DNA from: Cryptomeria japonica
Taxonomy: Eukaryota > Streptophyta > Pinopsida > Cupressales > Cupressaceae
NCBI RefSeq assembly: GCF_030272615.1
Contig: NC_081411.1
Span: 161,893,089 to 161,957,088 of the forward strand
Direction of reading: 5' to 3'
Length of the DNA stretch: 64,000 bases
Below the pieces are notes generated by a model. That model saw only the letters and a program-made list of their open reading frames with translations. It did not search any database and was not told where the DNA came from. Both the position numbers and the translations under genes were made by a program. Positions 23,961 through 36,046 of this stretch are shown piece after piece (position 1 is the first letter of the stretch; each line of letters begins with the position of its first letter).

Positions 23961-24862
23961 TGCCTCTCCATTGTGCTTTGTTTTTAACTAAAAAAATAAA
24001 TCTATATTTTCTTATCATATCATAGATATTATTAAACTCATACATTATTATATGATTATTGGAGGTCACCCTCTTAAATATTTTTGTGTTTTACAAATAT
24101 GTCCAAGAAATATCATAACAAGTGGTAACAAAGCTATGATTTGGTCTAATATTTTTGTCTACGTTGTAACCTCCAATGTAAGAAACCTCTCTTATTATTG
24201 AAATATTAAATTACATAATTACATTAATCTCACATGTAAATTAAAATACATAAATTCAATTATCTCAAATATATATAGAATTGTGTCATGATAGTAAAAT
24301 TTTGACAATTTATAAGTACATAAGCTCAAACATAGGTAAAATATGAGGAACTATTTCCTTTACAAGAAATCATAAGGTCGAATACAATAATACATAATGT
24401 ACAAAGTTGAAGATAATCCTGACATGAGCTCTCAACATCTATCTCTCATGAGCACACCGTGGGTGAGAAAATTGTCAGAGTGCTTTTCTGGCCAACCAAA
24501 AAGCAATTATGATTCCCTAGATTTCTTCATAACTTGAAGAACTGTCAACCTTGCATGAGTACACCTAGCAAATCAAAACTAGTAGGGTGATGGAATCTAG
24601 TCCAACATAATGTATCTACATTCTATGATGCTAATGTGTCAACAGTATGATATGTAAGAGAGTGTAAAACATAAGGATTCAATTATAAGTATATACTAAA
24701 AAATAAAGCAATGAGCTTTAGCTCAAGCACTTTTTGATCCAACTACCGAAAGATAAGTTAAAGAAGAGATTATCTTTTCTCTTGAAACTTACCCTTCTCT
24801 TTGATCCGTATTTGACACCTTCCCAGCATACAAATAATAATAAACATAAAAAACACAACAAT
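23961..24862 (+). repeat. Degenerate copia-like LTR end and primer-binding site, then unassigned DNA
   Basis: AGTGGTAACAAAGCTATGAT at about 24119-24140 resembles the copia primer-binding site TGGTATCAGAGC followed by TATGGTTTGG, complementary to initiator tRNA-Met. The sequence before it would be the end of an LTR. Downstream to 24862 I recognise nothing. Confidence 0.4.
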
Positions 24863-25700
24863 GTGTTGGAAGCATATGTTGATGTGTTTTTGTGGTTTTC
24901 ATTGATGTCAAACTTAGTGTTCCAAAATGGAATTGATATGAAATGTCTATGATGCAAAGATATCTTGCTATGTTAGTGTTGCAAACATTCATTGTTTGTT
25001 CTCGAAGTGTTCGGGCCCAAAAAGTGGTGTTGACATTGTTTATTGTGGTTATCTTTGTTGGAAATAGTTTTGGTATTATAGATATTATTGTTCTGTGGTC
25101 CGGAAATATCTTTGTGTTTTTCGAGTGTTGTAGTAGTGTTTGTTGATGGTGTGATATTCTATGTTTGACCTATCCTTAGGTCTGGATATGAGTTATGGGA
25201 GATTGTTTGATGTGTTATGGGTCTCACTGTAGCATGTGGAGATCCAAATTTGAGTTCCTTGAATTGGAGAATATGTTTTGATTGTTAATTGCTTATACAA
25301 ATGTGTAGTATGTGGATATGTTGTTGGTTATGTTATGGTGATTGAAGATCAGTGAAATAATTTCTGGGAGATGTCTTTTAGTCCTTTCTTTCTCCTAGAG
25401 TGGATCAACATGTGTATTTTTTGTTTGAAAAGTATATTTTGTTTCAAGCCAACTTGGTTCAAGCTTTGATGATCTATCTTGCATATTTACATGAAGTTTC
25501 TCGTCCATTTTATGCTAGTATCATGGAAAATGTATTCATGCAAAATATACAAAAGCTTCATGGAATTTAGAAAACTAGATGACAAATTTTAGTTACCTCA
25601 AAATTCCTAATTAAGTGAAAAAACTTGTCAATTTAATATGTAACATGGAATGATAAATGATTCATACAAAATGTTTTAGAATTGCTAATTATTGAGGGAA
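24863..25700 (+). repeat. LTR-like relic starting TGTTGGAAGC
   Basis: The start TGTTGG, then TTGTGGTTTTCATTGATG.CAAACT, resembles the start at 28428 with TTGTGTTGTCATTGATG..AAACT, so both look like LTR starts of one superfamily. No second copy, end or target duplication is visible. The short open frames have no recognisable product. Confidence 0.4.
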
Positions 25701-25726
25701 ATACAATTTTGAAGGAGAAGGAAATC

Positions 25727-25900
25727 TTATTATCCTATCATGATATATTCCTAAGCATAACAAGGATAAGCACTTGGGGAATACTTAACCCTAACATAAC
25801 TATTAGTTGATACACTAATCTCTCTTGACTAGGATAAAGGGACATGTCCCCACATCGTTAATCCTATAAATAAAGATAAGAGGTCTCTCCCATATTGTTA
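25727..25900 (+). repeat. LTR relic related to 1500-1667
   Basis: Aligned by eye with 1500-1667, including GATAAGCACTTG, CTTAACCCTA, TGTCCCCACAT and a CCTATAAATAAAG TATA box. It is the promoter part of an LTR whose limits I cannot set. Confidence 0.6.
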
Positions 25901-26732
25901 TATCATCTTTCATGCATTGTTATTTGATAATTGAAGGTCTCCCTTGTTGAGCCCTTTAATTCCACTTCAGATTTAGGGCTAGTTAAAAGAGCTTCACAAC
26001 TCAGGGATAATCATCCAATCTGAGCAATCCTTCATGGTGTAGAGGCTACATTTACTTGTCAAACCAAGGGTCATACAACTTGAAATGGGACAACACAATA
26101 TGTTCATTATGAATTCATTCTAGGTTGTTATCTATGCTAATTACAAAGATTGTAGTAAATGAAAGTACAAGAAAATAATTACAAAGATTATTGCAATTGA
26201 CAATGAAATGTCAAAGAAAGAGCAAGTGCAATGGAAACAAAATACGATAACAAGTAATCCTAATCAAAGCAATTGTAACAAGAACATCTACAACTTAACA
26301 CTTATGCTATTTAATGAATTTGAATACTAATAGCTATAGGAAACTAGTAAGCGACTAAAACACTAAAAAGTTGTTATATGAAATCTAACAATAAACCGAA
26401 CTAAAAAGATGTAACCAGAAATAGATATTCATAAATGAAACTAAAAGCAACAATGCCTCGAGTGGGGTTAGTTCTTTACTCTAATGGTTAAATTTTAGTC
26501 AATATTTTCATTAAATTTACTCCATAGGTTGCAATTTTTTAATTTTTAAAAAAAACTATGTTACATTTTTTGAGAACTTATAAAAAATTAGGTGGGGTTA
26601 ATTCTTTAAATTTTATTGTTGCGCATAAAAGTATTCCTTGATTTAATGGTCCATATTTAACATCAAATTTTCTAACACCAAATACTTTCCTACCTTAATA
26701 AATCTTTAAAAAAAACAAAAAACATAAGCCAT
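25901..26732. other. Unassigned sequence
   Basis: I recognise nothing here. It may be the leader of the LTR element whose promoter lies at 25727-25900. Confidence 0.4.
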
Positions 26733-27175
26733 TGCCATCTTTAGGATTAGAGTACCTTTCTACTCATTCAAAATTCAAGGACCCATTTTATTTTCCACCA
26801 CCTAAAATTGAGGAAATAATTCTACAAGGACATGAAAAATTGATACATTTCATTAAAGATAAATCGTTTGACCCATTTATAAAATCTTTAAATGAGGTTT
26901 TAGATAGGTTTACAAAGGAGTTATTATCAAAAATAAAAATAAAAAACATACTTAAAGTCATGGCATCTTTAGGATTAGAATACCTTTCTACTCGTACAAA
27001 ATTTTAAGGACCCATTTTATTTTCCACCACCTAAAATTGTGAAAATAATTCCACAAGGACCTGGAAAAATGATACAATTCATTAAAGATAAATTGTTTGA
27101 CCCATTTATAAAATTCTTAAATGAGGATTTAGATAGGTTTACAAGGAAGCTACTATCAAAATCAAAGTCCTGAGA
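26733..27175 (+). repeat. 228-bp tandem duplication of an unknown coding segment
   Basis: Two copies of a 228-bp unit (76 codons), TTAGGATTAG at 26741 and again at 26969. Copy 1 is open (26732-27007) and reads SLGLEYLSTHSKF, then DPFYFPPPKIEEII, then FDPFIKSLNEVLDRFTKELL. Copy 2 carries a one-base insertion giving TAA just after TKF, but downstream it still spells the same protein in the shifted frame. I do not recognise the family. Confidence 0.7.
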
Positions 27176-27479
27176 GAACCAATGTGGGTACAACCCCAAT
27201 ACCAAATCAAAGGATAAGAGAACCATGTTGAGGTCAACAATTATACCTATCAATAATAAACATTCATAAATTTGATGTTAGAAATATAATTTTCAAAATT
27301 ATAATATATCATATAGTGCCATGGTTGACATAGCCTTACAATATTTTGAATTAAGACCTTACCAATGGTACCGATGAAAAATGAGTAATAAACAAGGACA
27401 AATGTTTTGCTGAAAAGGATTTAGTAAATAACTAGGAACCTTCTATGAACAACCATGTATTGAAATTTATTTTACCGAA

Positions 27480-28113
27480 CTAAAATATTTTAAACAATTA
27501 AGATCTCTAGTTGCATATAATGTTAAACATTTGAGATTGGCACTTCAATCTCCCAATGTGACACCTTACCAAAGGCTACAATTGTACATCAATGAACTTA
27601 AGGAACTAATTCAGTGTGATGCTTGTATGTTGGAACCTTGTACAATTAGGAATGCTATGCAACAAGCATTGAATATTGACAAATAAAACACCATCAAAGG
27701 TGAATTTCATGAGAGTAACTGACAACAATGTGACTAATCCTAATAACAAAAACATGGACAAATTCTTGAACCCAGGAGAAATCATTAAGCTCTCTCCTCA
27801 ACAAGAAATAGAGAAAAGAGAGAAAAGCCTGAGTTGGAACTATGTTATTGAATATTCAAAGAGTCATAAGTGCTCTGATAATGAGAAAAAATAATGATTT
27901 TGAAAAAGAGGGAGAAATACTCACAAAAGAATCAAATATAAAACTTCATAATGAGGATTCCAAAGAGAATGAAATAACTAATATCTTCATGTGTGCATTG
28001 AATGTAATAAATACACCACAAACACTCAAAGTAATTTGTAATATTAACATTTAGAATGTGAAAGTGTCGGTGGATAGTGGTAGCACACACAACTTTATTG
28101 ATGGAAGGCTATT
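27480..28113 (+). pseudogene. Chromovirus-type gypsy, fragment A: end of gag and start of protease
   Basis: Decayed gag: YINELKELIQCDACMLEP...AMQQALNID near 27580-27690, then SPQQEIEKREKSLSWNYVIE with SKSHKC near 27797-27875, a wrecked zinc knuckle (expected CFNC..KY..GHKC). The protease active site VSVDSGSTHNFIDGRL lies at 28061-28110. The chromovirus is then cut by the DNA transposon at 28114. Its protease resumes at 39249 and again at 57415. Confidence 0.8.
28110..28113. repeat. Target-site duplication TATT of the DNA transposon, left
   Basis: TATT precedes the left inverted repeat; TATC follows the right one at 39249-39252. One mismatch. Removing the insertion and one copy restores the chromovirus protease frame (Asp-Gly-Arg-Leu joined to Ser-His-Glu-Leu-Asn). 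Confidence 0.6.
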
Positions 28114-28135
28114 GGGTAAGTGTACCAAGATGGTG
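28114..28135 (+). repeat. Left terminal inverted repeat
   Basis: 22 bp starting GGGTAAGTGTACCAAGATGG. The inverse of 39227-39248 with one mismatch (T for C at position 10). Confidence 0.85.
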
Positions 28136-28159
28136 ACCAATAAAACAAACACCCTACCC

Positions 28160-28345
28160 AAAAAAAAACATCAACGTAATGCATATGGGTTATTATTTTT
28201 TCAAATAACCTATGTGCATTATGGCCAGGAAATCCCGAGCCATAATGCGTAGGCGGTTTTATTCATAAACAAATTGTGTACGCATTACTAATCAATTTAG
28301 TAACCCATACACATTTCTAAATGCAATATTAACGCGTATGCATTT
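28160..28345. repeat. Left subterminal CG-containing motifs and hairpin
   Basis: Degenerate copies of an AACCCGTACRCGTTATT-like word in both orientations. Two of them, 28178-28194 and 28204-28220, form a 17-bp stem with two mismatches around a short T/C/A loop. Related words recur at 34555-34790 and 38278-38390. Confidence 0.6.
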
Positions 28346-28427
28346 TTCTGATTACAATTTTTGGGGGGGCTTGTCTAGGTCCATTTTACCCGCAACCCAG
28401 TCGAAAAACCCACAACAAGGAAAGCAT

Positions 28428-31400
28428 TGTTGGCATAATTGGCATAACTGATGCAGATCAAGAATGGTGATTGAACCGGTAAAGGATTGTTTGTGATGAC
28501 ATTATGATGAAGAGATTGAGATTGTATGATCAAATGACTTTGATCAGTTATTTGTGTTGTCATTGATGGAAACTAATGTTTTCTATGTTGTATTTTGTCA
28601 TATAAGTCTTTTTGGTCTACCAAAAATGTCTTACTGGTATTATAGATAGTGAACTGGGAATTAGGACCTTAACTAGTAAACGAGGAGATTTTTTGATTTG
28701 ATATTGTGATTGGTGATGATTGATGTGTTGCAGTTTGGAATGTGAGCTTGTATCATTGTAATATGTATTTGATCAGAACTGCATCATATTTTGGTCATCA
28801 GAAACCATGTTTATGATTTCCATTGTATTTTTGCTAGGGTTTAAGAAGGGTTTTAGGACCGGTAAAGAATTCTCTTAACTGGTAATAATTTTTGGTTTGG
28901 CAGTGATTTGCATCAAGTTCAAATGTTGGCGATGATGTTGCACAAACCGCATGAAGTGTTTGGAAGATGTTTTGGCACATTTGGTAAGCAAAGTTCCTGG
29001 GAATGTGCAAAGTGCTTAGTGGAATGAGCTAAGGGTTTGACTTTGTATCAGATCGAGATGCGATGATCATTCAATGGTTGTAATTGATTTGTAATTGATT
29101 GTAATAATCCATATGATGATCAATGATGATTTGTGATGATCTATGTTATAAGTCTTAGGGTTTTGTAACCGACTAAGTTGTAAAGGTTATTTGTGTCGGT
29201 AAAGTTGATGTTTGGAGTGTCGATGGTTTTGAGAAAAGTGTGAAGCCAAACTAGAGTATGAGATCTACCTGAGTGTAGCAGATTTGGAACTTAATTAGAT
29301 CTGATCAAGCAAGCAGTTAAGTGTTGTACCCAGATCATTTACTATTGTTCTCTAACAATTGCAGCAACTAAAATCCCTTCACTAGGTAGGTCCTAACAGG
29401 CCTTACATTGTAAATCCCTTAACCGGGTAGCTTAGCATCTGAGTGTTAAATCCTCTTGCGAGGTTGATCCTAACAATTCATAGCTCCTAACAAGGCTCAT
29501 TATCAAAATCACTTAACTGGGTGACTCCTAACAGGGCTCATTATCCAAATCCCTTAATTGGGTGACTCCTAAGAGGGCATCATTATAAGCTTCTAATAGG
29601 GATTGGCTCCTAATAGGGTGCATTCTGAAAGAGTGCAAAATATTTGTGGGTACCAATTCTGGTGCAGGAGCAGCAAGTTGAGTAAAAACCTTCATTTTGT
29701 TTTTGAGTAATTCATGCTTTTATGTTTGTAAGGTCTTGTGATAGGTTTGTGATGTTTTTTTAGGTTTTTGTGTGTCTTTTCAAGTGGTTTTGATCTTATT
29801 TTGTGCTTGAGAGATCAAGTTTTGTCTTTCTAGCCTTGAGTTGTCAAGTTTTGCCTTCTAGGCCAAAAATGGGTAAATTTGTGAGAAGTGCCTTATAGGA
29901 TTAGGAATGCTTGTGAAAGAATTGAGACATTTTGTTAAAGTGATTTCAATCATGTTTAAGTGTTTAAGAGAGTTGGTGTAGTGAAGGGGCGTAAAAATGT
30001 CATTTTGTGCAACAAAAGTTGCTCACCTTGTTGAAAAGTTGTCATTTTAAAGTAAAAAATGTACAAAAGAAATCCTATAGCTATATGTCCATATAGGACA
30101 TCATAACTAACTCACAAAACCTTTAAATATACCACCCTCTTCCTTGTATAGGGTTGGCAGATGTGAAATCAAAGTCATTCTCAATAAAAGAAGTGCAAAA
30201 TTCTGGTTTTTATGGCAATTTGAACTTGTTTAGATGTACAGTCCATACTAACCTGACTTCTTCCATACTATACTTGCTAAGAAGTGTTTTAGATGTTAAT
30301 TCAAAGAAATTAATGTAATTGGCTCTTTGTGCTTGCATTGAGAAGAGAGTTGAATTTATTTATTTCAGTTTTGCTACTTCTCTGCCCTGTCAAGGGTTTG
30401 TACTTCATAATGGGTCAAATTGACTAAAACCCTCATTGGGCTCCCATGGAGGGACTTGCTCAAGTGGATGTGAATCTGTATAGTGTATATATATTCTTAT
30501 TTGACTATGATTATGCACAAAGAGTTTGTGTGAGTTCATACTAGACAAGTTAAGTGAGTAACTTGACTAGTAGATTGAATAATGAGAAAAATGTTGTTCT
30601 CAAAGTCTATTTGAGCTAACAACATTTAAAAGAGGTCTGCACCTTTCCTATGAATGATTCGAAACAAGTTGGAGCTCCATGAGAAACTATCTTACCCTTG
30701 AAATTTGAATCAAACTGTTAGGACAACGAGTTCCCGGTTTTTGGAGATTTAAGTCATTTTGGTATCAAACTTATCTTTGAAGCTTTTCATACATGAAGAC
30801 TTAGCCATATTTGTTTAATACAGAGTTAACTTATTGTTTGAAGATTTATTTATACCATGGTACAGGCAGTTTTGAAGTTCTAACCCACTGTTATGCAGCA
30901 AAGACAGTGGAAAGCAGGGAAAATAGTGAATTTGACTGTTTTTGTCACCTTCTACAGCTAGCATGTGAAGTGTTTGGAAAAATGACAAATGGTAATTGTT
31001 TGAACAATGTTCTCCAAGGTGTGGCAGGGTCTATCTATCAGTTTAGGGCCTTGTTTTGTGAAGGAGTTGTGTAACTAACATTGTAAGCTTGAAAACCCTC
31101 TTGAGACCCTATAAAGGTGCCATAAATGGTGGACAATCCTTATTTTGCCTTGGTAGTGGTCTAAACCATGAAAATCAATTAGTTTGGGGGTTTTTTGAAT
31201 GTTCCAAGCTAACTTCCATGGTGGGTTAAAGCATCATTGTCTCCTACAAGCAATTTTCATTCAATTAGCCCTTCACGGGCTAGTAGCTTTTTTTAGGCCT
31301 TTTACACACAAAACATGGAACCCGATTACCTTGAGCTTGTTGGGTTTTGAGAGATTTTTGAAGGACAATCCAAAATAGTGAAGAAACCTCAATAAACCTA

Positions 31401-32088
31401 GTAAGTTGGGTTTGAGTAGGTTAATCAACAAAGCCAAAACAACAAGATGAAGCAAGTTCTTGAACAAAACCTTTACCTAGCTTCCTAAACCACTTGGAGG
31501 ATTTTATAATGTCAAAGAACAGTCAGAGTAATGCTCAAAGGACAAAGGCATGTGTTAGAAATAATGTAATGGTTGAACATAATGAATAGTGGATGAGTAA
31601 GGGTATGAGCTCACTCAAAAAGGGAGGTTGTTTGGGAATTTATGCATGAGATGCTTAGCATTATAAACTCAAATTGATTTTGCAAACATATATAACAGTC
31701 ACAAATAAGCCTTTTGGAAACCAATTGAACCATTAGACCTAATTCACCTCATTGAGCACTTTTCTAGCAAACTCCCTATCAAATTCCCATCGTGGTTTTT
31801 CCCTATTTGGGTTTCCACGTGAAAAACATGGTGTTCATATGGTGAATGTTCTTATGTGTTATTATGTTTATTTTCAGTTAATGCATGGTAAATGAACACT
31901 TAATGTGCAAACATGTTAAATCAGTTCAGCAGATGATTAGCAGTGGTTATTGGTACTGGTAAAGAGTTTATTACTGCTTTATGATTGAGTTGATGAAGTT
32001 TTAGAAGGTTAACTTTTAAAGTTTGAAATTGTTGTTAATATTGATTTGCCCCCCCTTTCAATATTAACTAGATCCTCTAAGAATAACA
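28428..32088 (+). mobile_element. Candidate solo LTR or LTR-derived insert
   Basis: A unit starting TGTTGGCATA and ending GAATAACA, flanked by AGCAT at 28423-28427 and 32089-32093. LTR-like traits: TTGTGTTGTCATTGATG near 28550; a run of AATCCCTTAACYGGGTGACTCC-like phrases cut short here (29370-29640); GGTTTTTCCCTATTTGGGTT near 31795; a C7 run at 32050. At 3.66 kb it would be a long LTR. Alternatively 28428-29655 is an LTR followed by TGGTGCAGGAGC as primer site, with the 3' part lost. No pol domain is visible inside. Confidence 0.4.
29360..29640 (+). repeat. Short dispersed repeat, AATCCCTTAACTGGGTGA / CTCCTAACAGGGCTCATT
   Basis: Four to six degenerate copies of CTCCTAACAGGG and AAATCCCTTAAYYGGGT spaced about 40-55 bp. 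Such phrases are common inside plant LTRs and support reading this block as LTR-derived. Confidence 0.65.
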
Positions 32089-32129
32089 AGCATAGTGCCC
32101 AAAACCTAATTGCGATTTGAGAGCTATAG

Positions 32130-34450
32130 GCCAAAAAAATGCCACGTCGTCGCAGAGTTAAGATTACGATCTATTCATGATTTTTTTTGTTTCCTATGTC
32201 AAATTTCACTATAGTTTTATAGTTTTTCATTGATTTAATTTAATTTTGTAAATTTTATATCAAATGATCAACAAAACAACCCCCATCAAGGGAACATTCC
32301 CCGTCAACAAAATATGCCCTGTAATCCTCCTAATCCATTGATAACCCCTTTCCAAACCACACAAGAGAATTTACTAGGTCATTTAACACAAAATAGGGTT
32401 ATCATTACCAATCTTGTGGCTAGGTTGAAAGCATCAAAAGACCAACACCATGAAAACCTTCCCCGAGCCCTAGAAACAATGGTGGATAGTGTTAACAAAA
32501 ATTTAAAACAGGTAAGTGAATAGGATGCATATAAAAACTCATGTCACAACTTTTATGCCCAGGGTCTATCATATGATGTCGTAAAGAACAAAGAAAAAAG
32601 TAAACCACAAATATGTGCCCTTTTCACCAATCCCCAAACCTAGGAAACCCTGCCTCTTAATTCAAAGAGGTTTCCTATACATTGGTGTAATCACATTGCC
32701 ATGAAAACAAAATTTTGGGATAGGTGATGGATGGTCTTTGACCAACCTCCGTGTAATAACTTTGAGGTGCCTTTGTATTTTTTGAGGAAACTATACTATG
32801 AGTTCATACTCCATGAGCTCCCTAATTATTTTTATACGAGGGAGTTCCAGGCCAGAGGTGGAGGCTCTGCCCAAGATAGACCAGAGGCTCAACGTGTACA
32901 AAATGTTCAAAATCGGGTTCCACGTGCTCTGAAACCCTTGGTGCATGTGACGGTCCTTGTATCCCTGAAGGAGTATATGGAGATGGAGACTCTTTAGGTA
33001 GCTGCATCATTGACCAACACCATTATCTAACATGGGACGTAGTTGTCACATCCTCTTGGCCTAGATGATAGTGCAGGAGCCCACGATGGTGCTACAACTA
33101 TGCCACATACTGGTGGCATGCCCAACGATCACTAGTGCATTACCTACTTTGAGGTATTATATGGGGTAGATGGCATTGGATGATTCAAGCTACCATCAGT
33201 GCACACGTTGTGGGGCCAGTTGCAAGGTTGGTGGTCCAGATGACATGGTCCTCACATATGACCTTATGCAATAGGTCTATGGTAGTCAAGTATGTTGATT
33301 TGAATTTATAATGTTTTATTTAGTAAATACTTTAAATTTTCAAGTGTAAATAGATACTTAATTATAGTTCAAATTAAAGTAATGCAAACATAATGCATTT
33401 CAAGATGTAGCAAATTTGGGTATGTAATCCACCCCACCTATCACAACTCCTGCACCTATATCACCATCAGAGGTAAAAAAAAATTACAATTCATGTCAAA
33501 ATAGAATAATACCTTTAACTTAAATTAATGTTTTAGAATTCATATTATTTGTCTAATGTATATTTGTGTGGGGTTTGATAGGTGTTGACTATGGACCAAC
33601 TTTCACAGGTTCATGATGCCACAACTATGACCATTTCATTTGGCCTAGAGAGCTATATGGTATTCTTATTTGCACATATATTGTTTATAGTTTTTTATTG
33701 AACATGCATCTCATTTGAATTTTAATTAGTTAACTTTATGCTAACATTATATGTTTGTGTATATTAATTATGTTATTCTTTTAGGGTATGTCACCTATAG
33801 ATGATATTTCTCCTTTGCAAAGGACATACTCAAAGACGCCCAAGCAAAAAAAGGTAATTGAGCACAATTTTAATCAAGATACAATAGTTTTAAGAGCCTA
33901 CACGTGTTATTGTAGCATGATTTAGATTTTATTTTTTCAAATTATTATGATTATGTACATGTTAATCTAGATTGACTGAGTCTAACATCTTTTGTCTTGT
34001 GCATGTACAACGATGACTATGATTTTTTACAACAATGATGGATGCATTTGATGATGCATTGGAAAAAGAGATGCAAGATATATTTTTAAAATTTTCTCAA
34101 GTTCATGTTTATATGCACATGTGCATTCATTGTATCAAAATCTTATCATTTTACATGTATAAGGAATATCATTTTACATGTATAGGGAATATCGACCCCT
34201 CCTAGGACAACAAGAGAACCATCAAACCCTTTGGGTAACATTTATTCTATATTATAAATATTTGTTTAAATATAGAAGTAGATATATATTTATAGTTTAC
34301 ATTGACTTGTATTAATTATATTTTAACTGGTGTAGCCACCTTCATGATTTGAGCATAGCACGGATCCTCTACCTAGGTAATTTCATAAGACTCCTGTTAG
34401 TCAAAGAGGTCAAAGGGGATCATCGTTTGTTGAATGAATCTCAACAAAAA
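32130..34450 (+). pseudogene. Exon-like fragments of an unknown gene inside the DNA transposon
   Basis: I do not recognise this gene. An open stretch at 32278-32523 (PPNPLITPFQTTQENLLGHL) and one at 32731-32997 (FEVPLYFLRKLYYEFIL) are followed by small blocks that look like phase-0 exons. TMDQLSQVHDATTMTISFGL lies after AG at 33580 and before GTATTC at 33660. GMSPIDDISPLQRTYSKTPK lies after TTTTAG at 33784 and before GTAATT at 33853. Later pieces near 34180-34240 and 34390-34437 read Thr/Pro/Arg/Ser-rich text ending in TGA. It could be the decayed transposase or an accessory gene of the host transposon. The splice calls are by eye only. Confidence 0.35.
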
Positions 34451-34554
34451 AAACCACAACATGAGGTAATGAACAATTTAATTGTACGGAAACAATAGTA
34501 CACTATAGTTATTTTGATGTTAATTTGACAACTATAAATTATTATTGACCTATA

Positions 34555-34790
34555 ATGTAAGAAACCCGTACACGTTCTTATTATAAAAATACCTCGTACG
34601 GGTTATTGACAATATAGACAAAAGGAGGGGAGCATTGCAATGATTGTATATAGTGTAAATAACATGTACACGGTTTTTCCATTGGATACATGGGTGTATA
34701 GTGTAGGAAACCTGTATGGGGTATCGACACTATAGAAGAGGGGGGAGTAGTGGAACATATTTAGTCAAAAAAACCTGTATGGGCTATTGA
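34555..34790. repeat. CG-containing motif cluster
   Basis: Five copies of a GAAACCCGTAYRCGTT / CTCGTACGGGTTATT-like word, for example near 34561, 34590, 34664, 34708 and 34769, several followed by TATTGAC or TATCGAC and a TATAGA string. Same family as 28160-28345 and 38278-38390. Confidence 0.6.
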
Positions 34791-34796
34791 CCCTAT

Positions 34797-35195
34797 ACAC
34801 AACAAGAAAAGAGAGAAAGAGGGAGAGAGGGAAAGAGAGAGAGAAAGAGAAAGGGGGGTGGAGAGAATGAGAGAGGGAGAGGTAGAGAGAGAGAGGGAGA
34901 GAGATAAATAAAGAGGGAGAGAGGGAGAGAGATTGAGAAATAGGAAGAGCGAGAGAGCGATAGAGAAAGAGGGACAAAGAGAGAGGGGGGGAGGGAAGGA
35001 GAGTGAGATAGAGAAAGAGGGAGAGAATGAGCTAGAGAAAGAGGGAGAGAGGGAGATAGATAGAAAAAGAGGGAGAAAGATAGAGGGGGATAAATTGAGA
35101 AAGAGGAAGAGAGGGAGAGAGATATAGAAAGAGGGAAAGAGTGCGAGAGAGAAGGGGGTGGAGGGAAGGAGAGTGATAAAGAAAGAGGTGATGAG
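34797..35195 (+). repeat. Purine minisatellite (GAGA/GGGAGA), about 400 bp
   Basis: Almost pure A/G on the plus strand with units such as GAGAGAAAGAGGGAGAGA. Open frames on either strand (Ser/Leu/Pro or Arg/Glu/Gly) are artefacts. Capable of triplex or slipped structures in principle. Confidence 0.95.
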
Positions 35196-36001
35196 AGCTA
35201 CCTATGTCATATTTTATACTATATTTTAATCCATTTCATACCCATTTCCATTCTATATCACCCCATTTTACCACTTAATGTTTCATATGGTAAAATATAT
35301 ATAAGTAATATTTGATATAGTTTCGAGGTTAAAATATGAAAAAGAATTGGCTATTTTCACTGATGAGCATTGCTGCTTTGCATTATGGAAATATATTTAT
35401 TAACATGTTCATTTATGGATGTAGAACTTCCTATCGCTTTGTGGACAGTAACTTCTATATATGACTATTTGGCCAACAAGTTATTTATACCATCTTTTCA
35501 AGATAATTTTAAAAATCCAAGTGATGCTAAGTGTGTTGTTATTTCTATCATCTTTTATCGACCATTTCTGGCATGCTAGCAGTTTCATTATTCAATGACG
35601 TGGGCTTATGATTTTGTTCTTGTTTACGTTGTTGTTTATAGCAACTCTACTTCCACTATCTTGGGCTATTGTACCTATACAATACTCCCCTTGCCACATA
35701 GTTTAGCCACCTCATAATTTTTGTTAAGCTTGCTTGTGTGAAAGGAAAATCTGCCAAACTATTGTTTCCTATTTTCGCTTGTTGTTTGTAGCCAACAAGT
35801 AAGGTTTCACATGAACATTTCCATCGTGGATATTAAAATAAATTATGAAGGAAGCCTTTATCACATGAAGGAGAAACTCCTAGTATAGTTGTTTCTTGTT
35901 TTTGTTCACTACTGTAACAAGATAGTTTGTATTTTTGTATTTGTGGCCAAGGGTGAAGATGTCTAAACAAACTCAATCTATTATTGTACATGGTCATTCA
36001 A
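35196..36001. other. Unassigned sequence inside the DNA transposon
   Basis: No gene recognised. AT-rich, with no notable repeats. Confidence 0.4.
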
Positions 36002-36004
36002 ACT

Positions 36005-36046
<42 letters not shown>
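36002..36046. repeat. Compound (AC)n(AT)n microsatellite
   Basis: About 13 AC repeats followed by about 9 AT repeats. Confidence 0.95.
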
